From the NCBI RefSeq assembly GCF_029227915.1, contig NC_079877.1, positions 21,165,851 through 21,229,850 on the forward strand: DNA of 64,000 nt. The letters are read 5' to 3'. The translations under genes were made by a program, and so were the position numbers. How positions within the stretch are numbered: position 1 is the stretch's first letter; each line of letters begins with the position of its first letter. Positions 8,386 through 20,283 of this stretch are shown in pieces. The notes under the pieces were generated by a model, which searched no databases, was not told where the DNA came from, and saw nothing but the letters and a program-made list of their open reading frames with translations. The stretch comes from Hydractinia symbiolongicarpus. Lineage: Eukaryota; Cnidaria; Hydrozoa; Anthoathecata; Hydractiniidae.

Positions 8386-10700
8386 CGTGTATTTTCAATT
8401 AGGAGTAGAAATTTACAGCGAGTTGTTCTTCGATTTAAAGGATTAGCTAGCTAACTATGTAGTGTTTCAAGCACGTAGCTAGCATGTCTGTAAACAATTT
8501 ATGATAAAAAATTATATTTCTTGTATATAGCTATCTGACTTGAGAGTGTTCACGGTCAGAATCAACAATGACAAGAGACTATGGTCAGTGAGCCAGTCTG
8601 ACAATACTGGTAGTTAGATTCAATGTGACAAGACTTTGTGGTCAGTATCAATCTGACCAAGCTAAACAGTCAGTATCAATCTAACACATCAATATGAATG
8701 TGATCACATTCACTACATCATGGGCCAGAAAAATAAAGGAGACTGGCTTACCTACGTACAATTAGCTGTAGCTATAGGCGATGCAAAAATAGACATACAA
8801 GAACAATCTTGTTAATACTTCAGGAAATTTGATATACTCACCTCGCTTTTTTTTTTTCCTGATGACTGGTGGAGTCGAGGAAAGAAATTTATGCGATCAG
8901 CACAGCCAGCGTGTCGTGGCCACTTTGCCCAAAAAAATAATCGATAAAGCTACTATTGTGTCCAGTGTCGAGAATGTGCCAATGTATCGAACCGTGAAAG
9001 TTGTAAAGAAAGAAGGAAGATATGGGACTATTTTATTCATATGCGAACTCCGTCCGCAGCTGAATGATCCTACAGATTCTTTCTAATCAACCCACTGCAC
9101 TCCTGAACAGAGATTTTTTATTAGGAGCGTTTTATAAGAAGATGAGATTCGTGTCTAAAATTTTTAGGAAGTCCTGAAATGTCCAGGCAGATAGTATTCT
9201 TTTTGTTACCAACATCGTTTCAATTCATTTTCATTTAATACGCGTTAATCATTCTTTCTTGTTCAAAAAGTCCTGGAAATGAAAGTGTTCGAGGTCAGTT
9301 ATTGACAGAGGAGTAGAGTTTCATAATATGTAAAATTGCAAAAAATTTAACGCGGCGCATCATACAGTGACAATTTCTAAGGGGGTTGTTATTGAAACTG
9401 TTTTACATGGATTTTGAGAAGTAAAATGTTCAAAGAAGAAAATTAATCTAGGTGAAGAATTATCATGCTGAAATGAAGTTTTTTTTCAGACAAATATAAT
9501 TTTCTATATGTTCATAGGGAGAAACGAGAAAATGAAAAAGCTACAGAATTGTTTTTAGAAACCACTCATGACCAAAGCCACGTTAACGACTCTTCAATTC
9601 CAAATGTTGTGGAAAAAGGTGAAGTGTTTTTGACTTCTTTAGTAAAAAAAACTGTGGAATCTCTCTTACATATTCGAGTATACGCTATTGATTTCATCAA
9701 ATAAATTTCTAAGTAAATTGCTGAACGCCAACTTTTATTCAAAGATTTGTCAATATTATGTTTAAGGAACTAATCTATCCAACCTTCTTTATTGATAGAA
9801 TTCCACTTAATCAATGATACTGTAGAGGGAATATCTGACGCAGATATATTAAAATATTGTGGTTAGTATGACAAACTTCTTATCAAGAGATTCACGATAT
9901 ATTAACTGTATAATTTTAATTGTTATCTTTTTAATCTTGTAACACATGGGCCGGTTACCTTGGTAGAACCCCAGTGCTTCGTAAAGAAACTAAAGTAGTA
10001 TAAACGAGTTGTATAAAGAGAGTATAAGAGAGTATAAAATATAAAGAGAGTGGAGAGAGTATAAACGCTCTAAAATCAAAACGCCCACACAAGTTAAGCT
10101 CTATGTTGTGCTATCCTTCTTCCGTCTTAAAAACTGTATTCTCACCGTGTGTATAATTATTACTTTATTTTTTCTCACAGTGCCTAAATCAACTGTAGAG
10201 ACTGAACAGGAAAAGACTAATGACATTGATAACGGTAACTTAGTTCTTCATCTATACCAAGTTTTGAATTTTAAGAGTAGTTTAGCATCGTTTTCTTATC
10301 TTCATTTGGTCCTGACACAACTATTAAGATAAATGAGTAGTACAACAACAACATTGACGACGGTACTATTCAAATAAGAGTCTGTTTAGTAATGGGTTGG
10401 TTCACTGATTCATCATCGAAGATTTGGTCCCGTCAGCATTTACGGTCTCACTAACTGAAATCTATTTCGAACTCCACTACCGTATTCCTTCTATTTGACG
10501 CTCTGGGCGTTTAATGAATTTTCGAGATTTTAGAGTTGGGCGTTAACTGGTGAGGGGCGTTAAATAGAGAGTAGACGTTAAATAGAGAGAATACTGTATC
10601 TCGAACTTCCCGCTAATTGTTAGTCCCTTGGGGCAAATTACAATCTTTATCTCTAACTTTTTATAAAATGATGGTGATAGAAACAGTTCCGCTTTTTTTC
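8386..10700. other. Gene-poor region with short simple repeats
   Basis: No supported coding sequence. Positions 8530-8690 contain several degenerate copies of a GTCAGTATCAATCTGAC-like unit. Positions 9990-10070 are a simple AGAGAGTATAA-type repeat, and 10540-10600 holds repeated GGCGTTAAATAGAGAG-type units. Confidence 0.5.
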
Positions 10701-10716
10701 GAACGCTTTATCACTT

Positions 10717-11064
10717 TTGAATTTTGGAACGCTTTACAGGATTACAGGACAAAGAAATAGAGAAATTTGTAAATTTGAAAGTTTAATTTCAAGAGAAGAG
10801 TTAGACAAATGTCACTTAAGGCATTTAATGAAAGATTTAAAGGCGCTTAACGTTTATCAAATAAATATCTATCAACACTTAATCTTCATGTTTAAAGTTA
10901 AAAATGAGTTAGCACCACAAACATTCCACAATAGTTTTGAACTAATAAATCACAATATTCCGAATAGATTTCGTGAAAATAATCTAAGGCAGCCAAAAAT
11001 TGTTACGCAGCGAACTAGTTTTGCTATATCTAAAAGAGGACCACGTCTAGGAATGACTTTTTAG
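10717..11064 (+). pseudogene. Non-LTR retrotransposon (LINE) reverse transcriptase C-terminal remnant
   Basis: The 115-residue frame contains LKALNVYQINIYQHLIFMFK, a run with PQTFHNSFELINHN and RFRENNLRQPK, and ends SFAISKRGPRLG. The N-Y-Q-x-N-I-Y-Q and R-G-P-R-L patterns are typical of the region after the RT domain in invertebrate LINEs. The RT catalytic region is absent. Only a 3' fragment survives. Confidence 0.55.
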
Positions 11065-12460
11065 ACAGGGATCTTAAAACGTTAACATCATTATGTGTTT
11101 TTTAAGCAGTGTGTAAAAAATTTTATTGCGAAATTTGAAAACAAAGTTACTTTCTTTTAAACAACAACAAGGAATAATAACTCTCTACTCTAACGAAACT
11201 TATGATGGGGCTTGGTGATAAGGCAAAATTGCTTTCTGCAAGCTCCAGTCAGTCTTTTAATTTTTTCGTATGGTTTAAGATCTTTATTTTACTAGCTGAT
11301 GTATGTATATATTTTCTATTTACTTTTAAACGATACGAACTTGTATATATAAACGAACTTGTAACTCTCCTTGGCGGAAAAAATACACACCACTACACTA
11401 GATGAAATGGAATTCAAACGCGAAGGGAGTGTGTTTTAGTGGAGGAACAGCCTATGAACGTAAGCGTGCATTACTTATAATTTCTCCATGTACTGTACAA
11501 TCAAACACTCCTATAAAATATGAGAACTTTAAAACGTCCATATTTATTTCAGTCGTTCATAACAAGGCATTTCCTACAGATCCTGAAAACCTGCAATGAC
11601 TCATAAATCGAAAAGTTTACACTAAGAAAAAAACCTTTGATGTTAAGATACTACATATAAAGTTTTTGCACAGTGTGTCTTCTACATCCTTTACGTATGA
11701 ACAAGCGTTGGAGTTTCTATTTTTGACGTTTAAAGCACCGAGTGCATTGACGTTAAGCGTGCACCTTTAGATTTATAAGTCGTCTTTGAACTAAAGAACC
11801 TATTTTGGATTTCCAAACCCTTGCCTTTTATGATATCCAGATTATGCTCGGTACGAGTTTTACCACTGCAAGAGTTTTCTTGATTTCCTTCAAAAAACAA
11901 ACTTTTTTACGATTTACGATTTACGTTATTTCTATATGAAAATGTTGTTTATATTCACTTCTTTAATAAGTGTGTTAATTACACAGTGCATTATATTGGA
12001 GCTATGTCATATAATGTCTGCTTACTATTTAGAAATGCTTGCATTAAAGTCGTCAATCGAAAGCAAAAAAGTTATCGTAAGCCGATTTCCAGAATTTGGA
12101 AGCGTGCCACTGACCGACGTTTTGTTAAAGGACGCTAGTGTAAATCTTCGTAGAGTGTAAAGATTATTACCCCAGCATCAAAAATGAAACAGGTGAATAC
12201 AGGCAATATCGAGGCTGTTTTCCAATTTACCATTTTCACATACAGAATTTTCTTACCACTCGTACCACTCGCCTCGTTCCCATCGCTTCTTTACGATGTC
12301 GAAAAGCAAAAAAGGGCTTTGGGAAGGAGGTTGCGCATAAAGAAAAAGAGATTCCAAATTGAAATCTCTTGTTTGAACAAGGTAAAACAACAATGGAAGT
12401 AAGTAGACAATGGATTACAAATTAAAAAGTATTACATATTCATCCTGAAAAACCGTGTTA
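11065..12460. other. AT-rich region without a supported gene
   Basis: Short open frames occur (for example 11936-12160 and 12184-12402), but none shows a domain, repeat or partner that would support it as a gene. Confidence 0.45.
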
Positions 12461-12469
12461 TTATTCTAT

Positions 12470-12718
12470 ATTCCTGCTAATTATGGAGTTGCCGAAACCT
12501 TTCATGTTGAAATTGTGCCACATGCACGACAGCAGGACTGCGTTTCGTGTGGCATATTTTGTTTACAAGTAAGTATACTTCTGCTTTTCAAATAACTACA
12601 TATCCAAATAAATTTTAACAACAATGCTTTCTTTTAGTTTGCAGAATGCCTGATATTAGAAAAACAAGAAGTACCTATAACATGGACAAGAGAATGCGTC
12701 CAAGTTACAGAGATGAAA
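12470..12718 (+). pseudogene. Ulp1/C48-like cysteine protease fragment with an intron
   Basis: Reading across a GT-AG intron (12569-12637, starting GTAAGTATAC and ending TTCTTTTAG) gives a QQDCVSCGIFCLQ block followed by a FAECLILEKQEVP block. The D-C/S-x-x-C-G pattern after a Gln is the catalytic-cysteine region of Ulp1-like proteases, which occur in host genes and in several eukaryotic transposons. Upstream catalytic His and Asp are not identified. A second GTAAGA donor-like site follows at 12719. Confidence 0.45.
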
Positions 12719-13555
12719 TGGTAAGAAAATTGATCAAAAAGGGAGGTACGCTGGGTTTATTTTCACCTTACAAGTTGTTTTAGAGAGCGTACTTTACGAT
12801 TTTAATATGTTAGGTCAAAAAAAATGGTGCAGTAGTATCTGCAGAGTGTGTGGAAAGGCAGTCGGGCCGAAAGGTCCAAGGAAACCAACTGACTCTTGGG
12901 TATGGCGTTTGTAACTGTGTCAGTACCTGTTAAATATTGTTTCGCCTTTTTCATCAAATATTGTGTATAAAGTTGTCGCTCTGTATATATAGGTTTGCTG
13001 TGATACTTGCTCACTTGCAAGATGGCATCACCAAAAGTACTTACACCAGTCTCTCAGGAAAGCATACAGAAAGTTGCCATTCAATTGTTCTATGCTCAAA
13101 GTGGCACCTCCCGATTTTAATTGGACACTGGAAAGTATTGGACAAAAGGAAGTAGTTGTAATAGAAGACAAGGAAAATAATGTACGTCTTTTTGAAGGCT
13201 TAGATTAAAAAGTTACTTTATCAACTCGAAGATAAAACCTAACAATGAATATATTATTATTTTTACCTATATTACAACGAAAATTTAAAAAAACGTTAGT
13301 CGACATTAACCACTAAAAAGACAGGTTTCAGTGATTCTGGAAAAAAATAAATTGATACAGAACAATATAAAATATTGTAATATATTTCAAATTTTATTCA
13401 AAATAAAAAAAGCACAGCGAAATCTAATGTATGTTTTTATTTCTGAAGATCAGGTGAAATCTTTCAAAAAAGAGGCAGATATTTAAAGCAAACCAACCAT
13501 TTGTAAAATACTTGACATTTTAATTATAGATATATATTCAATTATAGAATTTGTA
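12719..13555. other. Sequence after the protease fragment; one possible zinc motif
   Basis: A short stretch near 12838-12905 reads CRVCGKAVGPKGPRK, a possible remnant of an exon with a Cys pair. Nothing else is supported. Confidence 0.3.
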
Positions 13556-13559
13556 TCTA

Positions 13560-14290
13560 GTAATAATACCACTTTTAGTCATGGGCACTTAGTTATCAGG
13601 AAACGCCATAGGGGGGACTATATTGTAAATGGCTAAAATGTAAGGTCCCCCTTTGGTTATAGGCGAATAAATCCATGAAAACGTCACGGTTGGTACCAAA
13701 TATTTCATGTATAGATGCTTGAATTAAAAGATACCCCTTTTGGTTATGGGCGCTATGTTATGAGAAAAATCCACAGGGGGACCACATATTTTAGGTGTAA
13801 ATTGCTAAAATAAAAGGTCCCCCTATGGGTATAGGCGAATAAATCCGAGAAAAACTCACAGTTGGTACCAAATATTTCATGTATGGGTGCTTGAATTAAA
13901 AGGTACCCCTTTTGGTTATGTGCGCTTTTTTATGAGCATACGTCAGGGGACCACATATTTTAGGTGTAAATGGCTAAAATATAAGGTCCCCCCTTTGGTT
14001 ATAAGCGAATAAATCGAAGAAAAGGTGACAGTTGGTCCTAAATTTTTTATGTATGGATGCTTTAAATAAATCGTACCTCTTTTTGCAATGGGCGCTTAGT
14101 TATGAGCAAATGGTGTAAATGGCTAAAATACAAGGTCCCCCTTATGGTTATAGGCGAACAAATCCGAGAAAAGCTCACAGTTGGTACCAAATATTTCGTG
14201 TATAGATGCCTGAATTAAAAGGTGCCCCTTGGCTAAAATATAAGGTCCCCCCCCCCCTATGGTTTTAGGCGAATAAATCCATGAATACGC
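13560..14290. repeat. Degenerate ~170-bp tandem repeat (satellite-like)
   Basis: About four units with period 165-172 bp. Anchor strings TTATGGGCGC (near 13579, 13744, 13916 and 14086), TTGGTACCAAATATTTC and AAGGTCCCCC recur in the same order. Units differ by many substitutions and small deletions, so the array is old. No coding potential seen. Confidence 0.8.
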
Positions 14291-15254
14291 CATAACATTA
14301 TTTACGTCGAAAATGTCCAAATCTTTTGCGAAATTAAATTAGGTAAGCTTAACCAGTCTTGCAAGGCGCAGTAAGCGTTCCGCCCAGAAGTTGTCCTTTT
14401 GTGATCGGTCACCGTAGAAATGAATCTACGGAGAAATAGCTTGTAATAAAAGTAATACATGGAAACCCACGGGGGTACCTTATATTTCACAAAGCCAAAT
14501 TGCTGCATCTTACGTCCACTTCTTCTGCTAGACGGCGATAAATTTGAGTTTCCCCCCAGCTGCACATGCGTAGTTAGAAAAAACTGACGTATTTTTGCTT
14601 GCCGTCGTCATTGCGTAAGGTCGCTAATATTACCCAAGGTCAAAAGTATAGACCGAGCTTGCGAGGTCGATACGCTGACCGAGGGTAATATTTCTCGGAA
14701 TAGATAGACAAAAACAGTTTATATTGTATTTATTAACTGATGCTATTTTCCAAATGTTTGTAGAAACCAGGATTATTTTCTAAAGATTTACTTGTGACAA
14801 GGTTGTAAAACCCAGGTTTTGTTAAAAAAAGAAAACGTTCGATTAGAATTTCATTGTTTTAATTTTTCAAATACATGTACAAAGAGCAAACAAAACATTT
14901 GAATAACTATATATAGATCTTTTTTAAACGTTTTTTGAACCAAAGTTTATTCTTCTTTATTATGCTTTGATTTATTCCTTCTGCTCTACTTAGTGTCAAT
15001 TTTTGTTCATTTGCTCGATTGTTTTTGTTTATTTCTTAAGCCCGTCGATTAATAAATATATTTAATGTATGTATATTTTTATATTATATATTTTGGTGTA
15101 TAATTTTTATTTTCATATGTTCTGGTCTTAATTCTCCGTCAGAATCTAATATATCGATGTGTTTCAATCCTTCGCCACTTTGAACTCTGCTAATCTTGTC
15201 TACAGTTCACAGTGTCTTTTTTTTATAGAATTAAGTTATTTTCTTTATTTAAAT
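14291..15254. other. AT-rich region, nothing supported
   Basis: An open frame at 14302-14565 (-) has no recognisable motif. The remainder is AT-rich non-coding sequence. Confidence 0.4.
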
Positions 15255-15640
15255 ATCTATATTATAATAATAGCCGTATTCCGTCTGTCTGTCTGTGTGT
15301 CCGCGAAAGCGGTGTCCCGTAACGGAAACACGAAATTTTTAAAATGCGCACCAATACCAAAGGCGATATATTTCTGCCAACTTTGTTGCAACGGGTTAAT
15401 TTAAAGGACGGGCGTCCCCGTGGATTTTTCCACGGGCTAACGACTATCTCTATAATAATAGCCGTCGTCTGTCTGTCTGTGTGTCCGCGAAAGCTGTATC
15501 CCGTAACGGAAACACAAAATCTTTAAAATGCGTATCGATACAAAATGTGATGTATTTCTGTCCACTTTGTTGCAACGGGTTAATTTAAAGGACGGGCGAC
15601 CCCGTGGATTTTTCCACGGGCTAACGACTAGTCTCTATAA
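15255..15640. repeat. Two tandem copies of a ~185-bp dispersed-type repeat
   Basis: Both units contain CTATAATAATAGCCGT, a CTGTCTGTCTGTGTGTCC stretch, CCGTAACGGAAACAC, TTGTTGCAACGGGTTAATTT and end with GTGGATTTTTCCACGGGCTA. The second unit starts near 15440. They form the beginning of a larger composite repeat. Confidence 0.75.
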
Positions 15641-16350
15641 TAATACGCTAGGTGTGTCTGTCTGTGGCAGGCAAAGTGGATGTCTTCATTTTCCTTTGAT
15701 GTTGCCGAAAAATGCATGTCTAATATGTTAAATTTTCTGACGTTACGACGCGACGAAAATAACACTACTTTAACGTCAATATCCTATATTAAATTAATGA
15801 AGCCATTACAGTGCATCTAAAACTTTGAGGCCAAATAACTTGGAAACGAAGTGGTGACGTCAATGATTTTTCACCGCGTGGCTTACTAGGGACCAACTAG
15901 GACCAATTCGGGTAATTTTCCGAAACCTGGGTCCCCGAATCCGTTTCGGGATGGACGGGTTGATGACGTCATCAAAAAACCTTCAAACCCTAATATCTCT
16001 GCAACCGTTTATAAAAAGTGCATGATCCATTTTCCTGATCAGAGTTTCAAGATCTATGCGATGAAAGCAACAGGTATAGAAATTTCCAAAAAAATTTTTT
16101 TTAGGTTTTGACAGGCCATTGCTGACGTCAGCAAAATTTTTAAACCCTTATATCTCATTAACCGCTCATCAAAAGCACATGATCATATACATTTTCTTGA
16201 TCAGCGCTTCAAGCTCTACACAATAGAGGCAACGTGAAAACAAGCTTCTGAATTATTTTTTTGTGGATGGGTTGCTAACGTCAAAATTCAAATAAGGGCT
16301 TCTTTTTCATTTTTATACTGCCTCAGTGGATTTTTCCACGGGCCTTATCG
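15641..16350. repeat. Composite repeat with internal duplication
   Basis: It starts with CTATAATAATACGC near 15636 and ends near 16350 with TTTTTCCACGGGCCTTATCGACTAGT, matching the unit ends at 15440 and 15640. Inside, a block TGACGTCATCAAAA...GCATGATCC...TTCCTGATCAGAG is repeated in diverged form about 160 bp later (TGACGTCAGCAAAA...CACATGATC...CTTGATCAGCG). It looks like a non-autonomous repeat family. Confidence 0.6.
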
Positions 16351-16739
16351 ACTAGTTATTATTATTTTAATAGGACGAAATAGCCATTGTAAAATATGGA
16401 AGTGCCTTTTAGTATTAGCCAGTTAATATTAAAAGATAAAAATAAATAAAAATAAAAAGTCTATCACACAAATTTGACGTCTTTTTGCTTGTTGCTCATT
16501 GTACTGGTGAATGTTTATAATAAAAACGCAGTTATTTATGTGTGCACCATCAAACATGGATTTAAAATTATCAACATTTCTTGATGATGAGATGAATGTT
16601 GTTGTTTTTTGTAGCTTTAAAAAAAGCTGTTTTGTAAAAATATAGTTATTAAAGTAAAACTTCAAGACTTGTATGTAGCCTTGTTTTCACAATTCTCTGG
16701 CAATGTTATTTGTTCACATTTATAGCTACCATTATGGTT
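16351..16739. other. AT-rich sequence, no supported feature
   Basis: No gene or repeat could be supported here. Confidence 0.4.
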
Positions 16740-16873
16740 TCTAAAAGGTTAAAAGTTATACCGTGCTGTATAAAGCCCGTCGTTAAGGCTTTTTATCCAA
16801 TCAGCGCTACGGATTTCCCGTATTAACCGGTTGAAAATAGCTATCAGTTATTAACTAAGGATATAACAAAAAG

Positions 16874-17530
16874 ATGTCTTCCCAAAAGCTTGTTATGGTG
16901 CTTGCCCGCACGTAGAAATTGTATTTGACGATTGTGAGGTTCCATGGTTTAAACGAAGCCATGTTGGTAAATATTGTGGGATTCGTGATATACGAACAAC
17001 ATGCAGAAATTTTGAAGGCCGAGCCAGATATAAACTTTCGCGATCAGGTTCGTCCCGGTCTGACCTGCACGGAGGCGGGAAAAATGGGCACGATATATTC
17101 ATTTCCGCTGAGGATGTTAGGGAAATCTTGATGCTATGCAAAAGTTTGGATTTTATTAAAATTGCGGAGCGTTGTGGCATAGAAATTTGACACATAAAGC
17201 TTTTATCAAAGAGGGAAGGCTCCCTTAGCGCTATCCGCACCGCTGGGGAAGATTAGATGGTGAAGATATGGTGGTGCAGCATCATGTCGATGGATATAAG
17301 ATCGACAAGTATTTCCCAAAGCACAGATTAGCTATCGAATGTGATGAATTTGGACATTTTGATAGAGATATTGACTACGAGGTGAAAAGGCAAAAACATA
17401 TCGAGCAAAGCCTTGGGATGCACCTTTATACAATATATCCCAGATGCGCCCGACTTCTCCATATTTCACATCATTAACAAAATTTATCGCTATATTACAC
17501 AGTGAAGTTTCTTACGAGATGACAGCAACG
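16874..17530 (+). pseudogene. MSV199-like protein with C-terminal nuclease-like domain, broken
   Basis: The N-terminal frame reads VEIVFDDCEVPWFK, IRDIRTTCRNF and FISAEDVREILM, resembling the MSV199 DNA-binding domain of large DNA viruses. After two stops and frame changes the C-terminal part reads HHVDGYKIDKYFPKHRLAIECDEFGH, a restriction-endonuclease-like pattern (D...E-C-D-E), then NPD-type and HIINKIY tail elements in another frame. The combination is common in mimivirus and polintovirus BRO-like genes. P3 has a BRO protein at this map position instead. Confidence 0.6.
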
Positions 17531-17572
17531 CTGAAATTATTTTTTGTCCACTAAAAACAAAGAAAAAAAGCG

Positions 17573-18043
17573 ATGGAAGCATACGTACGACAATTAAAAT
17601 TTAACAATATCTACAATATCTCTGTGCCTGTACTACAATGTTGTATCAAAGCAGCGTCAGTTACTGGTTATTGCTCGCAATGCCTGGAAAATTTTAGGTT
17701 TTGAGGGGGAGAATATTACGAAGGATTTGAGTACCCTGAAGATGAAGAGCTTTTATATAGAGTAGCATCAGGGAAAAAAGCATGGGCAACATTCCCAAGG
17801 CTTGAGGTCGACATGGTGTTAGAATATGATATACAACGCCTAGGGCTGCATATTATTGATGCGGATGTGAACAAATACGGTGTAATCTGTTATGAAGTAA
17901 TCAAAAATAAGGAAGCAAAGCTATCAAATTTGGCGGATTTGGAAAAAATAGGCGACATCCTAGACTTTCCTATAGCAGATAGACGGCTGGTTGACATCGA
18001 CCTTGATAACGAGCCAAATAAGATTCAGATGAAGATGATCTAG
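17573..18043 (+). pseudogene. Unknown acidic Cys-containing protein (P2 copy)
   Basis: Homolog of P3 42533-43145. It starts MEAYVRQLKFNNIYNISVPV, has a GYCSQCLENFRF cysteine motif, then YYEGFEYPEDEELLYRVASGKK, and an open part VMxxV-type ending with DLEKIGDILDFPIADRRLVDI and a poly-acidic tail. One in-frame TGA follows ENFRF. The family is unknown; it always lies just upstream of and convergent with the integrase in P2 and P3. Confidence 0.55.
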
Positions 18044-18130
18044 ATGATGATGATGATGGTTTGGATGAAGATGATTGGGATGACTTAATATTTTTTATAG
18101 CTTATCAAAGCCACAAAAATAATTAAAAAT

Positions 18131-18980
18131 CTACCATTTCATCACATGCTCCGGAGGTATTTCAACATCCTCTGGGATTAGCATTAATTCCTCTGCGACA
18201 AAATTACGGTCAGCTCCGTCTTTTAAATAATACAGCGCGCGACTATTTGGTTCTGCTACAATGCTATCATCATGTTCTTCGCCCAGTTGAAGAAGATAGA
18301 GGTACAACCCATCTTAACGCAAAGGTTTTTCCTCAGGGAACTCTTCACTTTTTACAAGTGGTACATCATCCAACTTGATAGCTTTTGACGGTTTCATTCC
18401 AATCATGTCAGTCTTGGTGTTATTTAAATTTTTCACTATAGTGTACGTATTTCACCCATATGGTACTAGTCTCCTCAGTGACCAACCCTTGTGCATCTTG
18501 AGGTTTGAATAGTCTTTCTGCAAGGATCTTGTTGTACGATTCTACAAAGGTAACTTTTGCGGCGTCTGATTTAAATTCAGATCCATTATCACATTGAACA
18601 ATTGTAGGATATTGCAGAGGACCCGCCTTGTAAATATCCTTGATCATGTCCGCAACCTCGCTGGCTTTTTTCGTACGCAATGGTTGTGCCACCTTGTAAC
18701 GTGAAGCTACATCGATCCCCGTCAGGATATATTTGCGCGTGTTGCCATAAACTTTGTCATGGGGCATATGCAACAGATCAAACTGATGCATTTCATTCGG
18801 TTTTGTAATGTTAAAATGGGGGTAATAAATCTTTTTTTTTACCCCGAATATGTCGTAGCCATATTCCTCAACCAGTAATTTGATGGCTTTTCGTCCAACT
18901 CAAAGATGTCCTGGGTTGTAGTAAATACTACTCAACTTTTCGGTCTCTTCCTCTGTAACGATATGTTGTTTTTTTGACAT
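18131..18980 (-). pseudogene. INT: Polinton integrase (P2 copy), broken
   Basis: MSKKQHIVTEEETEKLS at the start, LTGIDVASRYKVAQPLRTKK and CDNGSEFKSDAAK in the core, then a ~25-codon deletion to TFVESYNKILAERL. Further breaks follow; the C-terminal part (DGLYLYLLQLGEEHDD, AEELMLIPEDVEIPPEHV) is readable in other frames. All three catalytic acids are present, but the deletion lies between the second and third. It is closest to the P3 integrase. Confidence 0.8.
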
Positions 18981-19013
18981 GTTTTTTTATTACATGTCAA
19001 AAACGTGTGTTTT

Positions 19014-19360
19014 TTATAAATATTTATAAACTCCATAAGTGCAAGCGATCCTAGAATGAATGTAATATCTCCATTCTTTTTGTTCTGGGGAGGGTACGTA
19101 ATAGTCGGACAATTTTGATTCCTTATCGATCGTGGCGATGTAGTACTCCCGCATTGATTCATCGATTTCCTTAAAATCCTTCCCGGCTTGCCTCTGCAAC
19201 TCCCGTTGTTTATTATACCAATCGATTTTCGCCTGACGTTCACGGACCCATTGCGTTTGGGCAGCCTGCAGTTGTTCAATAGCCTGATCATGAAATTTGA
19301 TCCGGAAAATGTAAGTGCATTAATTGCCGCACCGGATACAGGAACTCCAATAGTTGCTAT
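19014..19360 (-). pseudogene. Small membrane/coiled-coil protein (P2 copy), start codon lost
   Basis: Readable in two frames as VSGAAINALTFSGSNF, then QTQWVRERQAKIDWYNKQREL, EIDESMREYYI and DYYVPSPEQKEW. The start motif is AATAAATAGCAAC, where the other copies have AATAAATGGCAAC, so the ATG is mutated to ATA. A short deletion removes the LFSKL region. Confidence 0.7.
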
Positions 19361-19668
19361 TTATTTATTATGTAAAGCCTCGTGAGTTCGGCTGTCATTA
19401 AAACATTTGATTCAACATTTTGTCAACTGTGCATTACGAGGGTTCATCCTGAAATAAAATAAAGAGAGTTTGCATTTTGAGCATTGCTTACTTTCCATGT
19501 CTTTTTCATCTATTTTAAAGCACACAATTTAACATTTTGTCAACTGTCTATTACAAGGGTTCACCCTTAAATAAGATAACGAGTGATTACAGGCTATACA
19601 AAACTCTTTCATGTTGTTTTGTGTTTTTCATGCAGGCAAACACAACATTTTGGGGACATTATTATTAT
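19361..19668. repeat. Spacer with a ~55-bp direct repeat
   Basis: A ~55-bp direct repeat (ACATTTTGTCAACTGT followed by CATTACGAGGGTTCATCC and a diverged second copy) occurs at about 19411-19465 and 19529-19583. No gene seen. Confidence 0.55.
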
Positions 19669-19895
19669 TTAATGTTTGGGGACAATACTGGCTGGGATCC
19701 AGCCTTTTTTCACAGCCATTTCTGCGAAGTATCCAGTTATCTTTAAAACGTCATTCGTATCCATCTTCGCCGAGGGTTGACCTATCCCTATAAATTTTTT
19801 CTCTGCTAATGCATATCCTAGTGTAACCCTATATCGACAAGGGTCTCGTATAACATATCAATTATTTCTTTCTCGTAGGGTGTCATGTTTGTCAT
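19669..19895 (-). pseudogene. 75-residue-type Polinton protein (P2 copy)
   Basis: Starts in TATAATAAATGACAAAC and reads YEKEIIDMLYETL; after a frameshift it continues ALAEKKFIGIGQPSAKMDTNDVLKITGYFA, matching P3 40261-40488 (SRPGAKMDMEDGLKLAGYM). A weakly hydrophobic N-terminal helix is the only structural hint. Function unknown. Confidence 0.6.
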
Positions 19896-19904
19896 TTATT
19901 ATAT

Positions 19905-20247
19905 GGGGTTCTGTTCATTTTTTTTCAACAGCAGGTGGTTGCTCTGATGATTTTTCAGGCTGATTCTGCTGCTGGTTTATAAAAAATTTATAATAGACGA
20001 CACCAACGCCTACTATCGCAATACCAACCGTTACTGCCGTAGCCCCTAAAACTGCGGTAGAACTTGATGTCCTTGTAGTATTTGGTAGTACTTGATATTG
20101 AGCTGTCTCCAGAAGAGTGTTTAAGTTCCTTCTTCTTCTTCTTTACAGTGCAGCTAACTTGTGGCCTTGTGCGACTTGACCTGGATTCTTTACTGGTTTA
20201 GTAATATGCTATTCTGTACCATGTTGTGTACTGTCGCTTATTTATTT
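19905..20247 (-). pseudogene. Single-TM linker protein (P2 copy), start codon lost
   Basis: Homolog of P3 39883-40250 and P4 57046-57453. The N-terminal motif NPGQVAQGHKLAAL matches NEGRVAAGKRLAEWNRK of P3. A TM helix (VLGATAVTVGIAIVGVGVVYY) and a Gln/Pro-rich tail (FINQQQNQPEKSSEQ) follow. The start has AATAAATAAGC where P3 has AATAAATGAGT, so the ATG is lost, and further stops are present. Confidence 0.6.
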
Positions 20248-20270
20248 TATAGAGGATGGCCTCTATAAAA
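20245..20270. terminator. Hairpin after the unknown ORF (P2)
   Basis: Arms TTTTATAGAGG (20245-20255) and CCTCTATAAAA (20260-20270) with an ATGG loop. It lies just past the 3' end of the (-) ORF at 20284-20514 and just before the start of the TM linker gene. Confidence 0.55.
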
Positions 20271-20283
20271 ATTTAAATAGTAT

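Noticed and set aside
7781-16739. Several 60-90-codon open frames (7854, 8829, 10108, 11202, 11936, 12184, 14302, 15159) as host genes
   Set aside because: They lack motifs, codon-use support and partners, and occur at the rate expected in AT-rich DNA.
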